A DNA stretch of 64,000 nt from Rudaea sp. 3F27F6 (GCF_005503555.1 NZ_SCNG01000006.1:124001-188000), one strand, 5' to 3'. Positions 30,829-40,442 are shown, counted from the stretch's first letter. The notes: generated by a model not told the origin, from the letters alone. Translations and numbers: made by a program.

Positions 30829-30936
30829 AGTTGGCACCTAGAATTTGATTCGAAAATTATACCGCGTGCCAGCGAGCACGCGAGGTAGAAAAACATAAAT
30901 CGCGTGACCGCTTGCGCGATCGAAACTGTATATAAA

Positions 30937-31021
30937 TGGTGCGAATGGAGAGACTCGAACTCTCACGGGTTGCCCCGCTGGAACCTAAATCCAGTGCGTC
31001 TACCAATTCCGCCACATTCGC
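30937..31021 (-). tRNA. tRNA-Leu(TAG)
   Basis: An 85-base class II tRNA with encoded CCA; anticodon stem ctgga/tccag enclosing tttaggt (TAG). Last of five tRNA genes before tig. Confidence 0.96.
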
Positions 31022-31168
31022 CCTGCTTACATTTATTGGCGCTCGTCGCGCCGAACGCGGCGGCCGCGCGGCCTGCTGTCTCGCTGGCGATGCACAGAGT
31101 CGAGGGCGGCGTGGCGAAGCGCTGTCGCAACGGCGCATATGATGGCCGATTCGCCGCAGGGGGGAAAG

Positions 31169-31244
31169 TGGTGGGCCGTCTAGGACTCGAACCTAGGACC
31201 AAGAGATTAAGAGTCTCCTGCTCTACCAACTGAGCTAACGGCCC
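31169..31244 (-). tRNA. tRNA-Lys(CTT)
   Basis: 76 bases with encoded CCA; acceptor gggccgt/acggccc, anticodon loop ctcttaa (CTT), T-loop ttcgagt. CTT-type Lys tRNAs are usual in high-GC genomes. Confidence 0.94.
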
Positions 31245-31248
31245 CCGA

Positions 31249-31326
31249 TGGGGTGGATGATGGGACTCGAACCCACGACAACCGGAATCACAATCCGGTA
31301 CTCTAACCAACTGAGCTACACCCACC
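31249..31326 (-). tRNA. tRNA-His(GTG)
   Basis: Acceptor gtgggtg/catccac with the extra G at -1 facing C73, as in all bacterial tRNA-His. Anticodon loop ttgtgat (GTG), encoded CCA. Only four bases separate it from tRNA-Lys. Confidence 0.95.
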
Positions 31327-31391
31327 ACCGAGCCGGCAATTGTAGCGCAAGTTGTGGGTCGAAATACAACAGTCTTTCATCAATCTTGCAA

Positions 31392-31468
31392 TGGCGCGCC
31401 CGGAGGGAATCGAACCCCCAACCCCGGACTTAGAAGGTCCGTGCTCTATCCGGTTGAGCTACGGGCGC
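31392..31468 (-). tRNA. tRNA-Arg(TCT)
   Basis: 77 bases with encoded CCA; acceptor gcgcccg/cgggcgc, anticodon stem cggac/gtccg with loop cttctaa (TCT). Confidence 0.95.
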
Positions 31469-31547
31469 ATCCGGGTAGTGTAACGCACCGATTCCTCTAC
31501 TCTCACGAAATCCGAAACGCTGAAAATCGAGAGCGGAGATAAATCGA

Positions 31548-31575
31548 AGAAAAGCGCCGCGCGCGGCGCTTTTCT
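31548..31575. terminator. Hairpin between tRNA-Pro and tRNA-Arg
   Basis: agaaaagcgccgcg paired with cgcggcgcttttct, a near-perfect palindrome with A and T runs. It probably terminates tRNA-Pro separately from the four downstream tRNAs. Confidence 0.75.
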
Positions 31576-31586
31576 AACTTTATCAG

Positions 31587-31663
31587 TGGTCGGGGCAGAG
31601 GGATTCGAACTCTCGACATCCAGCTCCCAAAGCTGGCGCTCTACCAGGCTGAGCTATGCCCCG
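31587..31663 (-). tRNA. tRNA-Pro(TGG)
   Basis: 77 bases with encoded CCA; anticodon stem ccagc/gctgg enclosing tttggga (TGG). First of the tRNA cluster upstream of tig. Confidence 0.95.
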
Positions 31664-31802
31664 ATACGCCGCAGGCGCTATGCCGTGCGAGGGCGAGCAT
31701 GGTAAGAGCGCGCCTCGATTGAGTCAACGCGAACCTTGCGTGCATGACACCCGCCGACGCGCTGCGCTAGCATCGGCGCCCCTTACGATGCGGAGACGGA
31801 CG

Positions 31803-32492
31803 ATGAACCTTCAGGGCAAGAAGATCGCGGTTACGGGCGCTGCGGGCAGCCTCGGCGCAGCGATCGTGCATGCCGCGCTCGACGCGGGCGCTGTAGTCGC
31901 CGCGGTCGATCATGCGCCGGTCGCAGCGGTGGACTCGAAGAATCTGCACGAATTCGGCGGCGTCGATCTGGCCTCGGACGAAGCGGCGCAGAAGGCGTTC
32001 GCAACCATAGACGAAAAGCTCGGCGGCCTCGATGCGCTCGTCAACGTCGCCGGCACGTTCCGCTGGGAGAAAGTCGAACACGGCCGCCTCGCGACCTGGG
32101 ACCTGCTGTTCAACGTCAACCTGCGCACCGCGGTCGCTTCGAGCATGGCTGCCCTGCCCCTGCTTGCGCAGAGCAAGGCCGGACGCATCGTCAACATCGG
32201 CGCGGCCGGCGCGACGAAGGCCGCTGCGGGCATGGGCGCGTACGCGGCGTCGAAAGCCGGCGTCGCCAAGCTCACCGAGGCGCTGGCCGAAGAACTGAAA
32301 GACCGCGGCGTCACCGTCAACGCGATCCTGCCGACGACGATCGACACGCCGGTCAATCGCAAGGACATGCCCGATGCCGACCACTCGCGCTGGGTGAAGC
32401 CGGAGCAGATCGCCGCGGTCATTCTGTTTCTGCTCTCGGACGAGGCGCAGGCCGTGACGGGCGCGCTGATTCCGGTCGCGGGCCGCACCTGA
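31803..32492 (+). CDS. SDR family oxidoreductase
   Basis: A 229-residue short-chain dehydrogenase/reductase of unknown substrate. The nucleotide-binding TGAAGSLG is at 11-18, the NVAG motif at 81-84, and the active-site YAASK has Tyr147 and Lys151. At the position of the catalytic Ser (about 134, in RIVNIGAAGA) there is Ala, so activity may differ from classical SDRs. The ATG at 31803 begins the Rossmann fold and was preferred to an upstream frame that runs through tRNA-Pro. It precedes the prpD gene by 80 bases on the same strand. Confidence 0.88.
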   Translation: MNLQGKKIAVTGAAGSLGAAIVHAALDAGAVVAAVDHAPVAAVDSKNLHEFGGVDLASDEAAQKAFATIDEKLGGLDALVNVAGTFRWEKVEHGRLATWDLLFNVNLRTAVASSMAALPLLAQSKAGRIVNIGAAGATKAAAGMGAYAASKAGVAKLTEALAEELKDRGVTVNAILPTTIDTPVNRKDMPDADHSRWVKPEQIAAVILFLLSDEAQAVTGALIPVAGRT

Positions 32493-32572
32493 TTGTCTGG
32501 CTGCCGCGGCCGCTAGAGTAAAATCTCCAGTTTTCCCCAGTACTTTTCTTTCGTTCTCTGCCAAGGATCTCC

Positions 32573-34024
32573 ATGAGCTCGCACATTTCCAACGTCCGCC
32601 CCAAGCCCGATCAAGTTCTCGTCGACATCGTCGACTACGTGACCAAGTACAAGATCACGTCCAAGCTCGCCTATGAAACGGCGCGCAACTGCCTGATCGA
32701 CACGCTCGGCTGCGGACTCGAAGCTCTGGAGTATCCAGCGTGCACCAAGCTGCTCGGCCCGATCGTGCCGGGCACCGTGGTGCCGAACGGCGCCAAAGTG
32801 CCGGGCACGCAGTTCCAGCTCGATCCGATCCAGGCCGCGTTCAACATCGGCGCGATGATTCGCTGGCTCGACTTCAATGACACTTGGCTCGCCGCCGAAT
32901 GGGGCCACCCTTCCGACAACCTCGGCGGCATTCTCGCCGTGGCCGACTGGATCAGCCGCAACAACCTTGCCGCCGGCAAGAAGCCGCTGACGATGAAGGA
33001 CGTGCTGACCGCGATGATCAAGGCCCACGAAATCCAGGGCTGCATCGCGTTGGAAAACTCGTTCAACAAGGTCGGCCTCGACCACGTCGTGCTGGTCAAA
33101 GTGGCGAGCACGGCCGTTGTCGCCGAAATGCTCGGCCTGTCGCGCGACGAAATCATCAATGCCGTCTCGCTGGCCTGGGTCGACGGCCAGTCGCTGCGTA
33201 CCTACCGGCATGCGCCGAACACCGGTTCGCGCAAGTCCTGGGCCGCGGGCGATGCGACCAGCCGCGCCGTGCGTCTGGCCCTGATCGCCAAGACCGGCGA
33301 GATGGGCTATCCGTCGGTGCTCAGCGCGAAGACCTGGGGCTTCTACGACGTGCTGTTCAAAGGCAAGCCGTTCGAGTTCCAGCGCAAGTACGGCAGCTAC
33401 GTGATGGAGAACGTGCTGTTCAAGATCAGCTTCCCGGCAGAGTTCCACAGCCAGACCGGCGTCGAAGCGGCGATGACCCTGCATCACGAGTTGAAGAAAC
33501 TCGGCCGCTCGGTCGAGGACATCAAGAAAATCACGATCCGCACGCACGAAGCCTGCATCCGCATCATCGACAAGAAGGGCCCGCTCAACAATCCGGCCGA
33601 TCGCGACCACTGCATCCAGTACATGGTTGCCGTGCCGCTGATCTACGGACGCCTCACCGCGAGCGATTACGAGGACAGCGTCGCCTCCGATCCGCGCATC
33701 GACACCTTGCGCGACAAGATCGTCTGCGTCGAGGACAAGCAATTCACCAAGGACTATCACGATCCGGAGAAGCGCTCGATCGCCAACGCGATGACGGTCG
33801 AATTCAACGACGGCAAGAAGCTCAAGGAAGTCGTCGTCGAGTACCCGATCGGCCACAAGCGCCGCCGCAAGGAAGGCATCCCCGTGCTGGTCGAGAAGTT
33901 CAAGACCAACCTCGCGCGCCGCTTCCCGGTCAAGCAGCAGAAGACGATTCTCGATCTCTCGCTCGATCAGAAAAAGCTCGAGGAAACGCCGGTCAACGAG
34001 TACGTCGATCTGTACGTGATTTAA
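32573..34024 (+). CDS. prpD: 2-methylcitrate dehydratase, MmgE/PrpD family
   Basis: A 483-residue enzyme of the PrpD type, which converts 2-methylcitrate to 2-methyl-cis-aconitate in propionate breakdown. Conserved segments are [34 protein letters not shown] (active-site region), [19 protein letters not shown] and [20 protein letters not shown]. Length is typical of PrpD. The other prp genes (prpB, prpC) are not in the window; the next gene is malate synthase, so a link to acetyl-CoA or propionyl-CoA metabolism is plausible. The role in citrate dehydration is an alternative, as some PrpD enzymes also act on citrate. Confidence 0.9.
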   Translation: MSSHISNVRPKPDQVLVDIVDYVTKYKITSKLAYETARNCLIDTLGCGLEALEYPACTKLLGPIVPGTVVPNGAKVPGTQFQLDPIQAAFNIGAMIRWLDFNDTWLAAEWGHPSDNLGGILAVADWISRNNLAAGKKPLTMKDVLTAMIKAHEIQGCIALENSFNKVGLDHVVLVKVASTAVVAEMLGLSRDEIINAVSLAWVDGQSLRTYRHAPNTGSRKSWAAGDATSRAVRLALIAKTGEMGYPSVLSAKTWGFYDVLFKGKPFEFQRKYGSYVMENVLFKISFPAEFHSQTGVEAAMTLHHELKKLGRSVEDIKKITIRTHEACIRIIDKKGPLNNPADRDHCIQYMVAVPLIYGRLTASDYEDSVASDPRIDTLRDKIVCVEDKQFTKDYHDPEKRSIANAMTVEFNDGKKLKEVVVEYPIGHKRRRKEGIPVLVEKFKTNLARRFPVKQQKTILDLSLDQKKLEETPVNEYVDLYVI

Positions 34025-34045
34025 AAGCAAAGCCGAGCCGGCCAA

Positions 34046-34104
34046 GGATTGCGCGGATGAACACGGACAGAGCGATTTGCTCTGCGTCCAAATCCGCGTA
34101 ATCC
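34046..34104. repeat. 59-base nested palindrome (REP-like)
   Basis: Outer arms ggattgcgcggat and atccgcgtaatcc, with an inner pair ggacagagc/gctctgcgtcc, can fold into one long imperfect hairpin. It sits between prpD and the malate synthase gene and looks like an interspersed extragenic palindrome. No second copy is seen in this window. Confidence 0.6.
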
Positions 34105-34138
34105 GTGGTTAACGATCTTCACTTTTCCAGGAGCAACG

Positions 34139-35736
34139 ATGTCCACCACCCCCCCCCCGGTGTTGCGATAAACGCCCCCCTGCATCCGCGTTTCGATGAA
34201 ATCCTCACGCACGACGCGCTGGCTTTCGTCGCCAAGCTGCATCGCGCTTTCGAGACGCGTCGCCAGGAACTGCTGAAAGCCCGCATCGCGCGCCAGGCCC
34301 GCATCGACGCGGGCGAGATGCCCGACTTCCTGCCCGAGACCAAGCACGTGCGCGAAGGCGACTGGAAAATCGCGCCGCTGCCGAAGGCGCTCGAATGCCG
34401 CCGCGTCGAGATCACCGGGCCGGTCGAGCGCAAGATGATCATCAACGCGTTCAACTCGGGCGCGGATTCGTACATGACCGACTTCGAGGACTCGAACAGC
34501 CCGAACTGGCTCAACCAGATCCAGGGCCAGGTCAATCTCTACGACGCGATCCGCGGCACGATCAGCCACACCAACGAAGCCGGCAAGGTCTACAAGCTCA
34601 ACGACAAGATCGCGACCTTGCAGATCCGTCCGCGCGGCTGGCATCTCGACGAGAAGCACGTGACCGTCGACGGCCAGCGCGTTTCCGGTGGCATCTTCGA
34701 TTTCGCCCTGGTCTTCTTCCACAACGCCAAGGAACAGATCGCGCGCGGCTTCGGCCCGTTCTACTACCTGCCGAAGATGGAGAGCCATCTCGAAGCACGG
34801 CTGTGGAACGACATCTTCGTGCTCGCGCAGAAGGAACTCGGCGTCGCCCAGGGCACGATCAAGGCGACTGTGCTGCTCGAAACCATCCTCGCCACGTTCG
34901 AGATGGAAGAAATTCTCTACGAACTGCGCGAGCATTCGGCCGGCCTCAACGCCGGACGCTGGGACTACATCTTCAGCGCGATCAAGAAATTCAAGAACAA
35001 GCCCGGCTTCTGCCTGGCCAACCGCGTCGCGATCAATATGGAAGTGCCGTTCATGCGCTCGTACGCGCTTGCACTCGTGCAGGCTTGCCACAAGCGCGGC
35101 GCGCCGGCGATCGGCGGCATGGCCGCGCTGATCCCGATCAAGGGCGACGCGGCGGCGAACGAAAAGGCGCTGGCCGGCGTGCGCCACGACAAGAAGCGCG
35201 ACGCCAACGACGGCTTCGACGGCGGCTGGATCGCGCATCCGGGCCTGGTTCAGATCGCAATGGAAGAATTCACCGCCGTGCTCGGCGACAAGCCGAATCA
35301 GTGGGGCAAGCAGCGCGACGAGAAATTCGCGGCAGCCGACTTCCTCAACTTCGTGCCCGAGGCGCCGATCACCGAAGCCGGCCTGCGCAACAACATCAAC
35401 GTCGGCATCCACTATCTCGGCAGTTGGCTCGGCGGCAATGGCTGCGTGCCGATTCACAACCTCATGGAAGACGCCGCGACCGCGGAGATTTCGCGCTCCC
35501 AGGTCTGGCAGTGGGTGATCAGCGACAAGGGCGTGCTCGACGATGGACGTAAAGTCGACGCTGCCTTTGTGCGCACACTGATTCCCGAGGAACTCGCCAA
35601 GGTCAAAGCGACGGTCACGGCGCAAGGCGAGAACGTCGACACTTACGACCAGGCTTCGAAAATCTTCGAGGAGATGGCGTTGTCGAAGAACTTCCCCGAG
35701 TTCCTGACTTTGCCTTTGTACGAAGCGATGGCCTGA
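34139..35736 (+). CDS. aceB: Malate synthase A, start frame broken by a poly-C tract
   Basis: Glyoxylate-shunt enzyme: glyoxylate plus acetyl-CoA gives malate. Motifs of the A type are present (FDEILTHDALAFVAKLHR; TDFEDSNSPNW; GRWDYIFSAIKKFK; FMRSYALALVQ; CVPIHNLMEDAATAEISRSQ), about 530 residues, normal length. The best start is ATG 34139, with aggagcaacg before it. However, from that ATG the frame runs into a stop at 34169-34171 because of ten C at 34149-34158; one more or two fewer C would join it to the long frame. The only in-frame start upstream is GTG 34105, at the edge of a palindrome and without a ribosome site. Confidence 0.85.
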
Positions 35737-35775
35737 CCGCCGATTGCGGCGCGATTCGTCAAACCGGTCGTGTTG

Positions 35776-35804
35776 GACTTCGCGGAGCAACACTCCGCGA
35801 AGTC
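35776..35804. terminator. Terminator-like palindrome after malate synthase
   Basis: gacttcgcggag and ctccgcgaagtc flank a five-base loop, 40 bases after the malate synthase stop. The segment that follows (cttcgacttcgccgctgcgcggctacgctcagggcgaac, 35840-35880 region) resembles extragenic repeats common in proteobacteria. Confidence 0.55.
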
Positions 35805-35894
35805 GAAACAATCGAGTTGCCGTATGCGGACGGGGCACTTCGACTTCGCCGCTGCGCGGCTACGCTCAGGGCGAACGGAAACTCGGGGTAGCTT

Positions 35895-36713
35895 TCAGGG
35901 CTTGTCGTCGGCCGTGCCGATCACGCGATAGTTGCCGGACTTCTCGTCTCGTTCGAGACGCAGAAGTCCGCGCTTCTTCCCCTCCTCGAGCAGCGCACTG
36001 AACGATTTAAAGCCGTAGTAGCTCTCGTTGAACCCCGGCTTGCGGCGTTTCACCGCCTGCTTGACCATCGAACCCCAGATCGTTTCGTCTTCGCCGCGTT
36101 CCTCGATCAGCGCATCGACGGTTTCGACGACGAGGTCGATCGCCTCCTGTCTCTTCGCCGCGTCGCGATCTTGAGGAGCCGGAGCCGCTGCCTTGACCGC
36201 TTTTTCCTCCGCCTTCTTTTTCGGCGGCTGGCGCTTCTTCTGCACGCGCACGAGGTCGTCGTAGTAGATGAACTCGTCGCAGTTCGCGATCAGCAACTCC
36301 GAGGTCGAGTTCTTCACGCCGACACCGATCACGAGCTTGTTGTTCTCGCGCAGCTTGCTCACGAGCGGGGAGAAATCCGAATCGCCGCTGAGGATTACGA
36401 AGGTATCGACGTGCTCCTTGGTGTAGCACAGGTCGAGCGCGTCGACGACCATGCGGATGTCGGCCGAGTTCTTGCCCGACTGGCTGACGTGCGGCACTTC
36501 GATCAGCTCGAACGAGGCGTAGTGCATCGCCGGACGGAATTCCTTGTAGCGCTCCCAGTCGCAGTACGCCTTCTTCACCACGATGCTGCCCTTGAGCAGC
36601 AGGCGTTCGAGCACCTTGGTGATGTCGAACTGCGCGTAATTGGCTTCCCTCACGCCGAGCGCGAGATTCTCGAAATCGCAGAACAGCGCGAGATTGCGCG
36701 ATTCGGTCTGCAT
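35895..36713 (-). CDS. NYN-domain (LabA/DUF88) protein with OST-HTH domain
   Basis: A 272-residue predicted RNA-processing nuclease. Residues 6-160 form a NYN/PIN-like domain with acidic residues Asp13, Asp85, Asp111 and Asp113 (FCDFENL; ADIRMVVDAL; LSGDSDFSP), which should bind metal. A Lys/Ala-rich linker (160-185) leads to an OST-HTH/LOTUS-like domain (about 188-265: TIWGSMVKQAVKRRKPGFNESYYGFKSF), a fold that binds RNA. ATG 36713 was chosen because the NYN fold begins right after it. It is divergent from the DUF155 gene with about 100 bases between. Confidence 0.88.
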   Translation of the reverse strand: MQTESRNLALFCDFENLALGVREANYAQFDITKVLERLLLKGSIVVKKAYCDWERYKEFRPAMHYASFELIEVPHVSQSGKNSADIRMVVDALDLCYTKEHVDTFVILSGDSDFSPLVSKLRENNKLVIGVGVKNSTSELLIANCDEFIYYDDLVRVQKKRQPPKKKAEEKAVKAAAPAPQDRDAAKRQEAIDLVVETVDALIEERGEDETIWGSMVKQAVKRRKPGFNESYYGFKSFSALLEEGKKRGLLRLERDEKSGNYRVIGTADDKP

Positions 36714-36813
36714 GGCTCTCTCCGCGGCGAAAGACGTCACTGTGCACCGGTCGGCGCGAGGCATCAAGCCCGGCGACATGCGGTCGCCATCGCGTCGGCA
36801 TACACTGCCGGGC

Positions 36814-37938
36814 ATGGACCCGTCGTCGCTTCTGCATATCCGTTCCGGCGAGTTGCTCGCGCTGCGCCTGTTCGATATCGCCTATTCGATCGACCTGACC
36901 CGCGCTGCCGAACTGTGGTCGGCGCGGGCCGGACGCGAGAGCCGGCGCAGCCGCCTCGCTACCGCCGCGCCGAAGGCGCTCGCGTTCGACGTGCCGCCTC
37001 TGCTGCTCGATCTGCCGCCGGCGACGATCGATATTGACGGCACGCCGGTCAGCGCGCAGATCAGCGCACGGCTGCACGATTTCGGCGTCGTCGCGCTGGC
37101 CGCGCGCATTCCGCTCGCCGATCTCGACTGGGCGCAATTCGCCGAGCGCTACAACGCACTCGACCGCACCATCGGCGCCAAAGTCGCGACGGCGTTCTGG
37201 ATCGACCTGCTCGATCAGGTGCGACATACACTGCAACCGGCGCTCGATCGCCCCGCGGCGAATACGCTCGAAGAGGACTATCTGATCGGCATCGTGCAAA
37301 CGCTGGCCGAGCCGCTGAGCGCGGAGCAACTGCGCGAGCGCGCCGACATTCCGGCATTGCTCGCCGGCGAGTCGCGGCCGCTGTCCGACGCCGCGCGGCG
37401 CGAGCTGATGCAGCGCAGTTATTCGTACTACGCCGACGACCTCGTCGTGCTCGGCTGGGACCGCGCCTTCGTCTACGAGCCGCGCGGCGACTCCGACGTC
37501 GCCGACATTATCGAGATCGCGAATGCCCAGCTTGTCGAATTTCGCTACTACGACGAGTTGCTCGACGCCGAACTGCCGCGCATGTACGACCGTGTCGAGG
37601 ATGCGCGGCGCACGGTGTCGCTGCTCGCCTCGCGTCGCGTGGCACAGCTTGCGCACAAGCTCTATACCCTCGTCGCCGAGGTCACCGAATTGACCGAGAA
37701 GGTCGACAACGCGCTGCAGGTCACCGAAGACGTGTATCTCGCGCGCGTCTACAGCGGCGCTCTCGAACTGTTCCGCGTGCCGAGGATCGCCGCCGCCGTC
37801 GACCGCAAGCTCGCGATCATCCGCGATACCTATGCTGCGCTGTACGACGAGGCGTCGAGCCGGCGCGCGGAAATTCTCGAAATCGCCATCGTGCTGCTGA
37901 TCGTCGTGGAGATCGTGCTCGCCCTGCTGCGGCATTGA
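36814..37938 (+). CDS. RMD1/DUF155 family membrane protein
   Basis: A 374-residue protein of the DUF155 (RMD1) family. The C-terminal half has the typical ...DDLVVLGWDRAFVYEPRGD, a coiled segment (LYTLVAEVTELTEKVDNALQVTEDVYLARVYSG) and one membrane anchor at the very end (EILEIAIVLLIVVEIVLALLRH). Yeast members tether mitochondrial ribosomes or nucleus; the bacterial role is unknown. The start at 36814 gives a sensible N-terminus (MDPSSLLHIRSGE); an ATG 12 codons upstream is possible. It is divergent from the NYN gene. Confidence 0.8.
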   Translation: MDPSSLLHIRSGELLALRLFDIAYSIDLTRAAELWSARAGRESRRSRLATAAPKALAFDVPPLLLDLPPATIDIDGTPVSAQISARLHDFGVVALAARIPLADLDWAQFAERYNALDRTIGAKVATAFWIDLLDQVRHTLQPALDRPAANTLEEDYLIGIVQTLAEPLSAEQLRERADIPALLAGESRPLSDAARRELMQRSYSYYADDLVVLGWDRAFVYEPRGDSDVADIIEIANAQLVEFRYYDELLDAELPRMYDRVEDARRTVSLLASRRVAQLAHKLYTLVAEVTELTEKVDNALQVTEDVYLARVYSGALELFRVPRIAAAVDRKLAIIRDTYAALYDEASSRRAEILEIAIVLLIVVEIVLALLRH

Positions 37939-37954
37939 CCGCGGGCGCATAAAC

Positions 37955-37988
37955 AAAAAGGCCGATGCGCGTTGCATCGGCCTTTTTG
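37955..37988. terminator. Terminator between DUF155 gene and tRNA-Arg(ACG)
   Basis: aaaaaggccgatgc pairs with gcatcggccttttt around a short loop; A-run and T-run make it bidirectional. It serves both convergent units. Confidence 0.9.
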
Positions 37989-37996
37989 CTCTTGTA

Positions 37997-38073
37997 TGGC
38001 GCGCCCGGAGAGATTCGAACTCCCGACCACCAAGTTCGTAGCCTGGTACTCTATCCAGCTGAGCTACGGGCGC
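37997..38073 (-). tRNA. tRNA-Arg(ACG)
   Basis: 77 bases with encoded CCA; acceptor gcgcccg/cgggcgc, anticodon stem ccagg/cttgg with loop ctacgaa (ACG, read as ICG). Confidence 0.95.
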
Positions 38074-38264
38074 GTTGTGATCCGCTTTTTTCAACCTTCC
38101 CTGGCTGAGCCCACGTCGCCCGATCGATCAGGTTCGGTGTGCAGCGAGCCGCGTATTATCCCGACGCCCCTACCCGTCGTCAACAGGTGCGCCCGAAATT
38201 TTCCTACGCGGTGCCTCCGCGCCGGCGGTAGGCGGGCGCGGGCCGATCCGCTAACCTCGCCGGA

Positions 38265-39704
38265 ATGAGCCAAACCAGCTTTTTCTGGCACGACTACGAA
38301 ACCACGGGCATCGATCCGCGCCGCGACCGCGTCGTGCAGTTCGCCGGCCAGCGCACCAGCCTCGATCTCGAGCCGATCGGCGAGCCTGTTTCCATCTTCT
38401 GCAAGCCCGCCGCCGACGTGCTGCCGCACCCGGCCGCCTGCCTGGTCACCGGCATTTCGCCGCAGCACGCCGAACGCGAGGGCTCGATCGAAGCGGAATT
38501 CGCCGCTCGCGTCGCCGAGGAACTGGCCGAGCCCGGCACCTGCGGCGTCGGCTACAACTCTTTGCGCTTCGACGACGAGTTCACCCGCAACCTGCTCTAC
38601 CGCAATTTCTACGACCCGTATGAGCGCGAGTGGAAGGGCGGCAATTCGCGCTGGGACCTGATCGATCTCGCGCGCATGTACTACGCGCTGCGCCCGCAGG
38701 GCGTGCAATGGCCCGAGAAGGAACCCGGCGTGCCGAGCTTCAAGCTCGAAGACCTTGCGGCGGCCAATCATCTGAGCCACGAGCGTGCCCACGACGCGCT
38801 GTCCGACGTGCAGGCGACGATCGCCTTCGCCCGCCTGCTGCGCGTGCGCCAGCCGCGCCTGTGGCAGTTCTACTTCGACCTGCGCCGCAAGCAGCGCGCC
38901 TTCGAACTGCTCGACTACGCGCACCGCGCACCGGTGCTGCATGTGTCCTCGCGCTATCCGGCCGAGCGCGGCTGCCTGGCGATGATCGTGCCGCTGGCCG
39001 CGCATCCGACCCAGAACAACGGCGTCATCGTCTACGATCTCGACGTCGATCCCGCGCCGCTGCTCGAACTCGACGCCGACGAAATCGCCGACCGCGTATT
39101 CACTCCACGCGCCGATCTGCCCGAGGACGTCGCGCGCATTCCGCTCAAGACCGTGCACGCGAACAAGTCCCCTGCCCTCGCGCCATTGTCGGCGTTGAAC
39201 GGCGTGGACACGGCGCGCATCGGTCTCGACGTCGAACGCGGCAAAGCCCACCTCGAACGGCTGCAAGGCGCAGAAGGTCTCGCGGAGAAACTGCGCCAGG
39301 TCTTTGCCGCGCCGCGCGACGATCGCGCGACGGTCGACGCCGATCTCGCGATTTATTCCGGTTTTCCGTCCGATGCCGACAAGCGTCTGTTCCGCGAAGT
39401 GCACCGCACGCCGCCCGAGCAACTCGGCGGGCGCAAGTTCGCCTTCGCCGATCCGCGCTATGCCGAGCTGCTTTTCCGCTACCGCGCGCGCAACTGGCCG
39501 CAGACCCTTGACGCCGCGGAGACCGAGCGCTGGATCGATCTGCGCCGCACGCGGCTGCACACGCAAACCGAGGCGACCGCGCTGACCTTCGCCGACTACT
39601 TCGCCGCTATCGCCGGCCTGCGCGCCGCGCCGGCCACGCAAGCCGCGCACTTGCCGCTGCTCGATCAACTCGAAGCCTGGGGACGCGAACTCGAATCGCG
39701 ATGA
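38265..39704 (+). CDS. sbcB: Exodeoxyribonuclease I
   Basis: A 3'-5' single-strand DNA exonuclease used in mismatch repair and recombination. The 479-residue protein opens with the DnaQ-fold Exo I motif FFWHDYETTGIDPRRDR (Asp and Glu bind metal), has Exo II in VGYNSLRFDDEFTRN and Exo III in HERAHDALSDVQATI. SH3-like and C-terminal ExoI domains follow (YPAERGCLAMIVPLAAHP; YRARNWPQTLDAAE). Length is normal. ATG 38265 begins the exonuclease fold. Confidence 0.95.
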   Translation: MSQTSFFWHDYETTGIDPRRDRVVQFAGQRTSLDLEPIGEPVSIFCKPAADVLPHPAACLVTGISPQHAEREGSIEAEFAARVAEELAEPGTCGVGYNSLRFDDEFTRNLLYRNFYDPYEREWKGGNSRWDLIDLARMYYALRPQGVQWPEKEPGVPSFKLEDLAAANHLSHERAHDALSDVQATIAFARLLRVRQPRLWQFYFDLRRKQRAFELLDYAHRAPVLHVSSRYPAERGCLAMIVPLAAHPTQNNGVIVYDLDVDPAPLLELDADEIADRVFTPRADLPEDVARIPLKTVHANKSPALAPLSALNGVDTARIGLDVERGKAHLERLQGAEGLAEKLRQVFAAPRDDRATVDADLAIYSGFPSDADKRLFREVHRTPPEQLGGRKFAFADPRYAELLFRYRARNWPQTLDAAETERWIDLRRTRLHTQTEATALTFADYFAAIAGLRAAPATQAAHLPLLDQLEAWGRELESR

Positions 39705-39752
39705 CGCGCTAAACTCGCCTTCAGTGCATTTATTTCGACGGAGCGATCGATC

Positions 39753-40442
39753 ATGGCTGCCACGACCTACTTCACGCCTGCCAGCCTGAAGCTGATGCGC
39801 GAGTTTGCGCGCAACAACAATCGCGAGTGGTTCAACGAACACAAGGCGCGCTGGGAAGCCGTGGTGCGCGACCCGTTCCTGCACCTGATCGGCGATCTCG
39901 CCACGCCGCTGGCCAAGATCAGCAAGCATTTCCGCGCCGATCCGCGCCCGCACGGCGGCTCGATGTTCCGCATCTACCGCGACACGCGCTTCGCCAAGGA
40001 CAAGACTCCGTACAAGACCTGGCTCGGCGCACGTCTCTATCACGAACGTGCGCCGCAGGTGCATGCGCCGCTGTTCTATATGCACATCCAGCCCGGCGAG
40101 AGTTTTGCCGGCGGCGGCCTCTGGCATCCCGAGCCGCCGACGCTTGCACGCCTGCGCGAATTCCTCGCCGACAATCCCGCTTCGTGGAAGAAGGCGACGC
40201 GCAGCAAGCGCTTTCTCGACACCTTCGAGCTCGGCGGCGATTCCTTGTCGCGGCCGCCGCAGGGTTTCGACCCCCAGCACGAATTGATCGAAGACCTGAA
40301 ACGCAAGGACTTTGTCGCCTCGCGCGAGCTGACCGACGCGCAGATCACCTCGACCGAACTCGCGACCCTGATGGTCGAGAGCTTCAAGGGCGTGGCACCG
40401 CTGGTCGACTATCTCTGCGCTTCGCTCGACCTCGAATTCTGA
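39753..40442 (+). CDS. DUF2461 (TIGR02453) family protein
   Basis: A 229-residue protein with the family segments SLKLMREFARNNNREWFNEHKARWE, GSMFRIYRDTRFAKDKTPYKTW and HIQPGESFAGGGLWHPEPPTLARLREF. DUF2461 is widespread but its function is unknown. The next gene starts inside its stop codon (TGATG). Confidence 0.9.
   Translation: MAATTYFTPASLKLMREFARNNNREWFNEHKARWEAVVRDPFLHLIGDLATPLAKISKHFRADPRPHGGSMFRIYRDTRFAKDKTPYKTWLGARLYHERAPQVHAPLFYMHIQPGESFAGGGLWHPEPPTLARLREFLADNPASWKKATRSKRFLDTFELGGDSLSRPPQGFDPQHELIEDLKRKDFVASRELTDAQITSTELATLMVESFKGVAPLVDYLCASLDLEF

Noticed and set aside
31656-31802. Upstream extension of the SDR gene
   Set aside because: It runs from within tRNA-Pro, so it cannot be translated as part of the gene.
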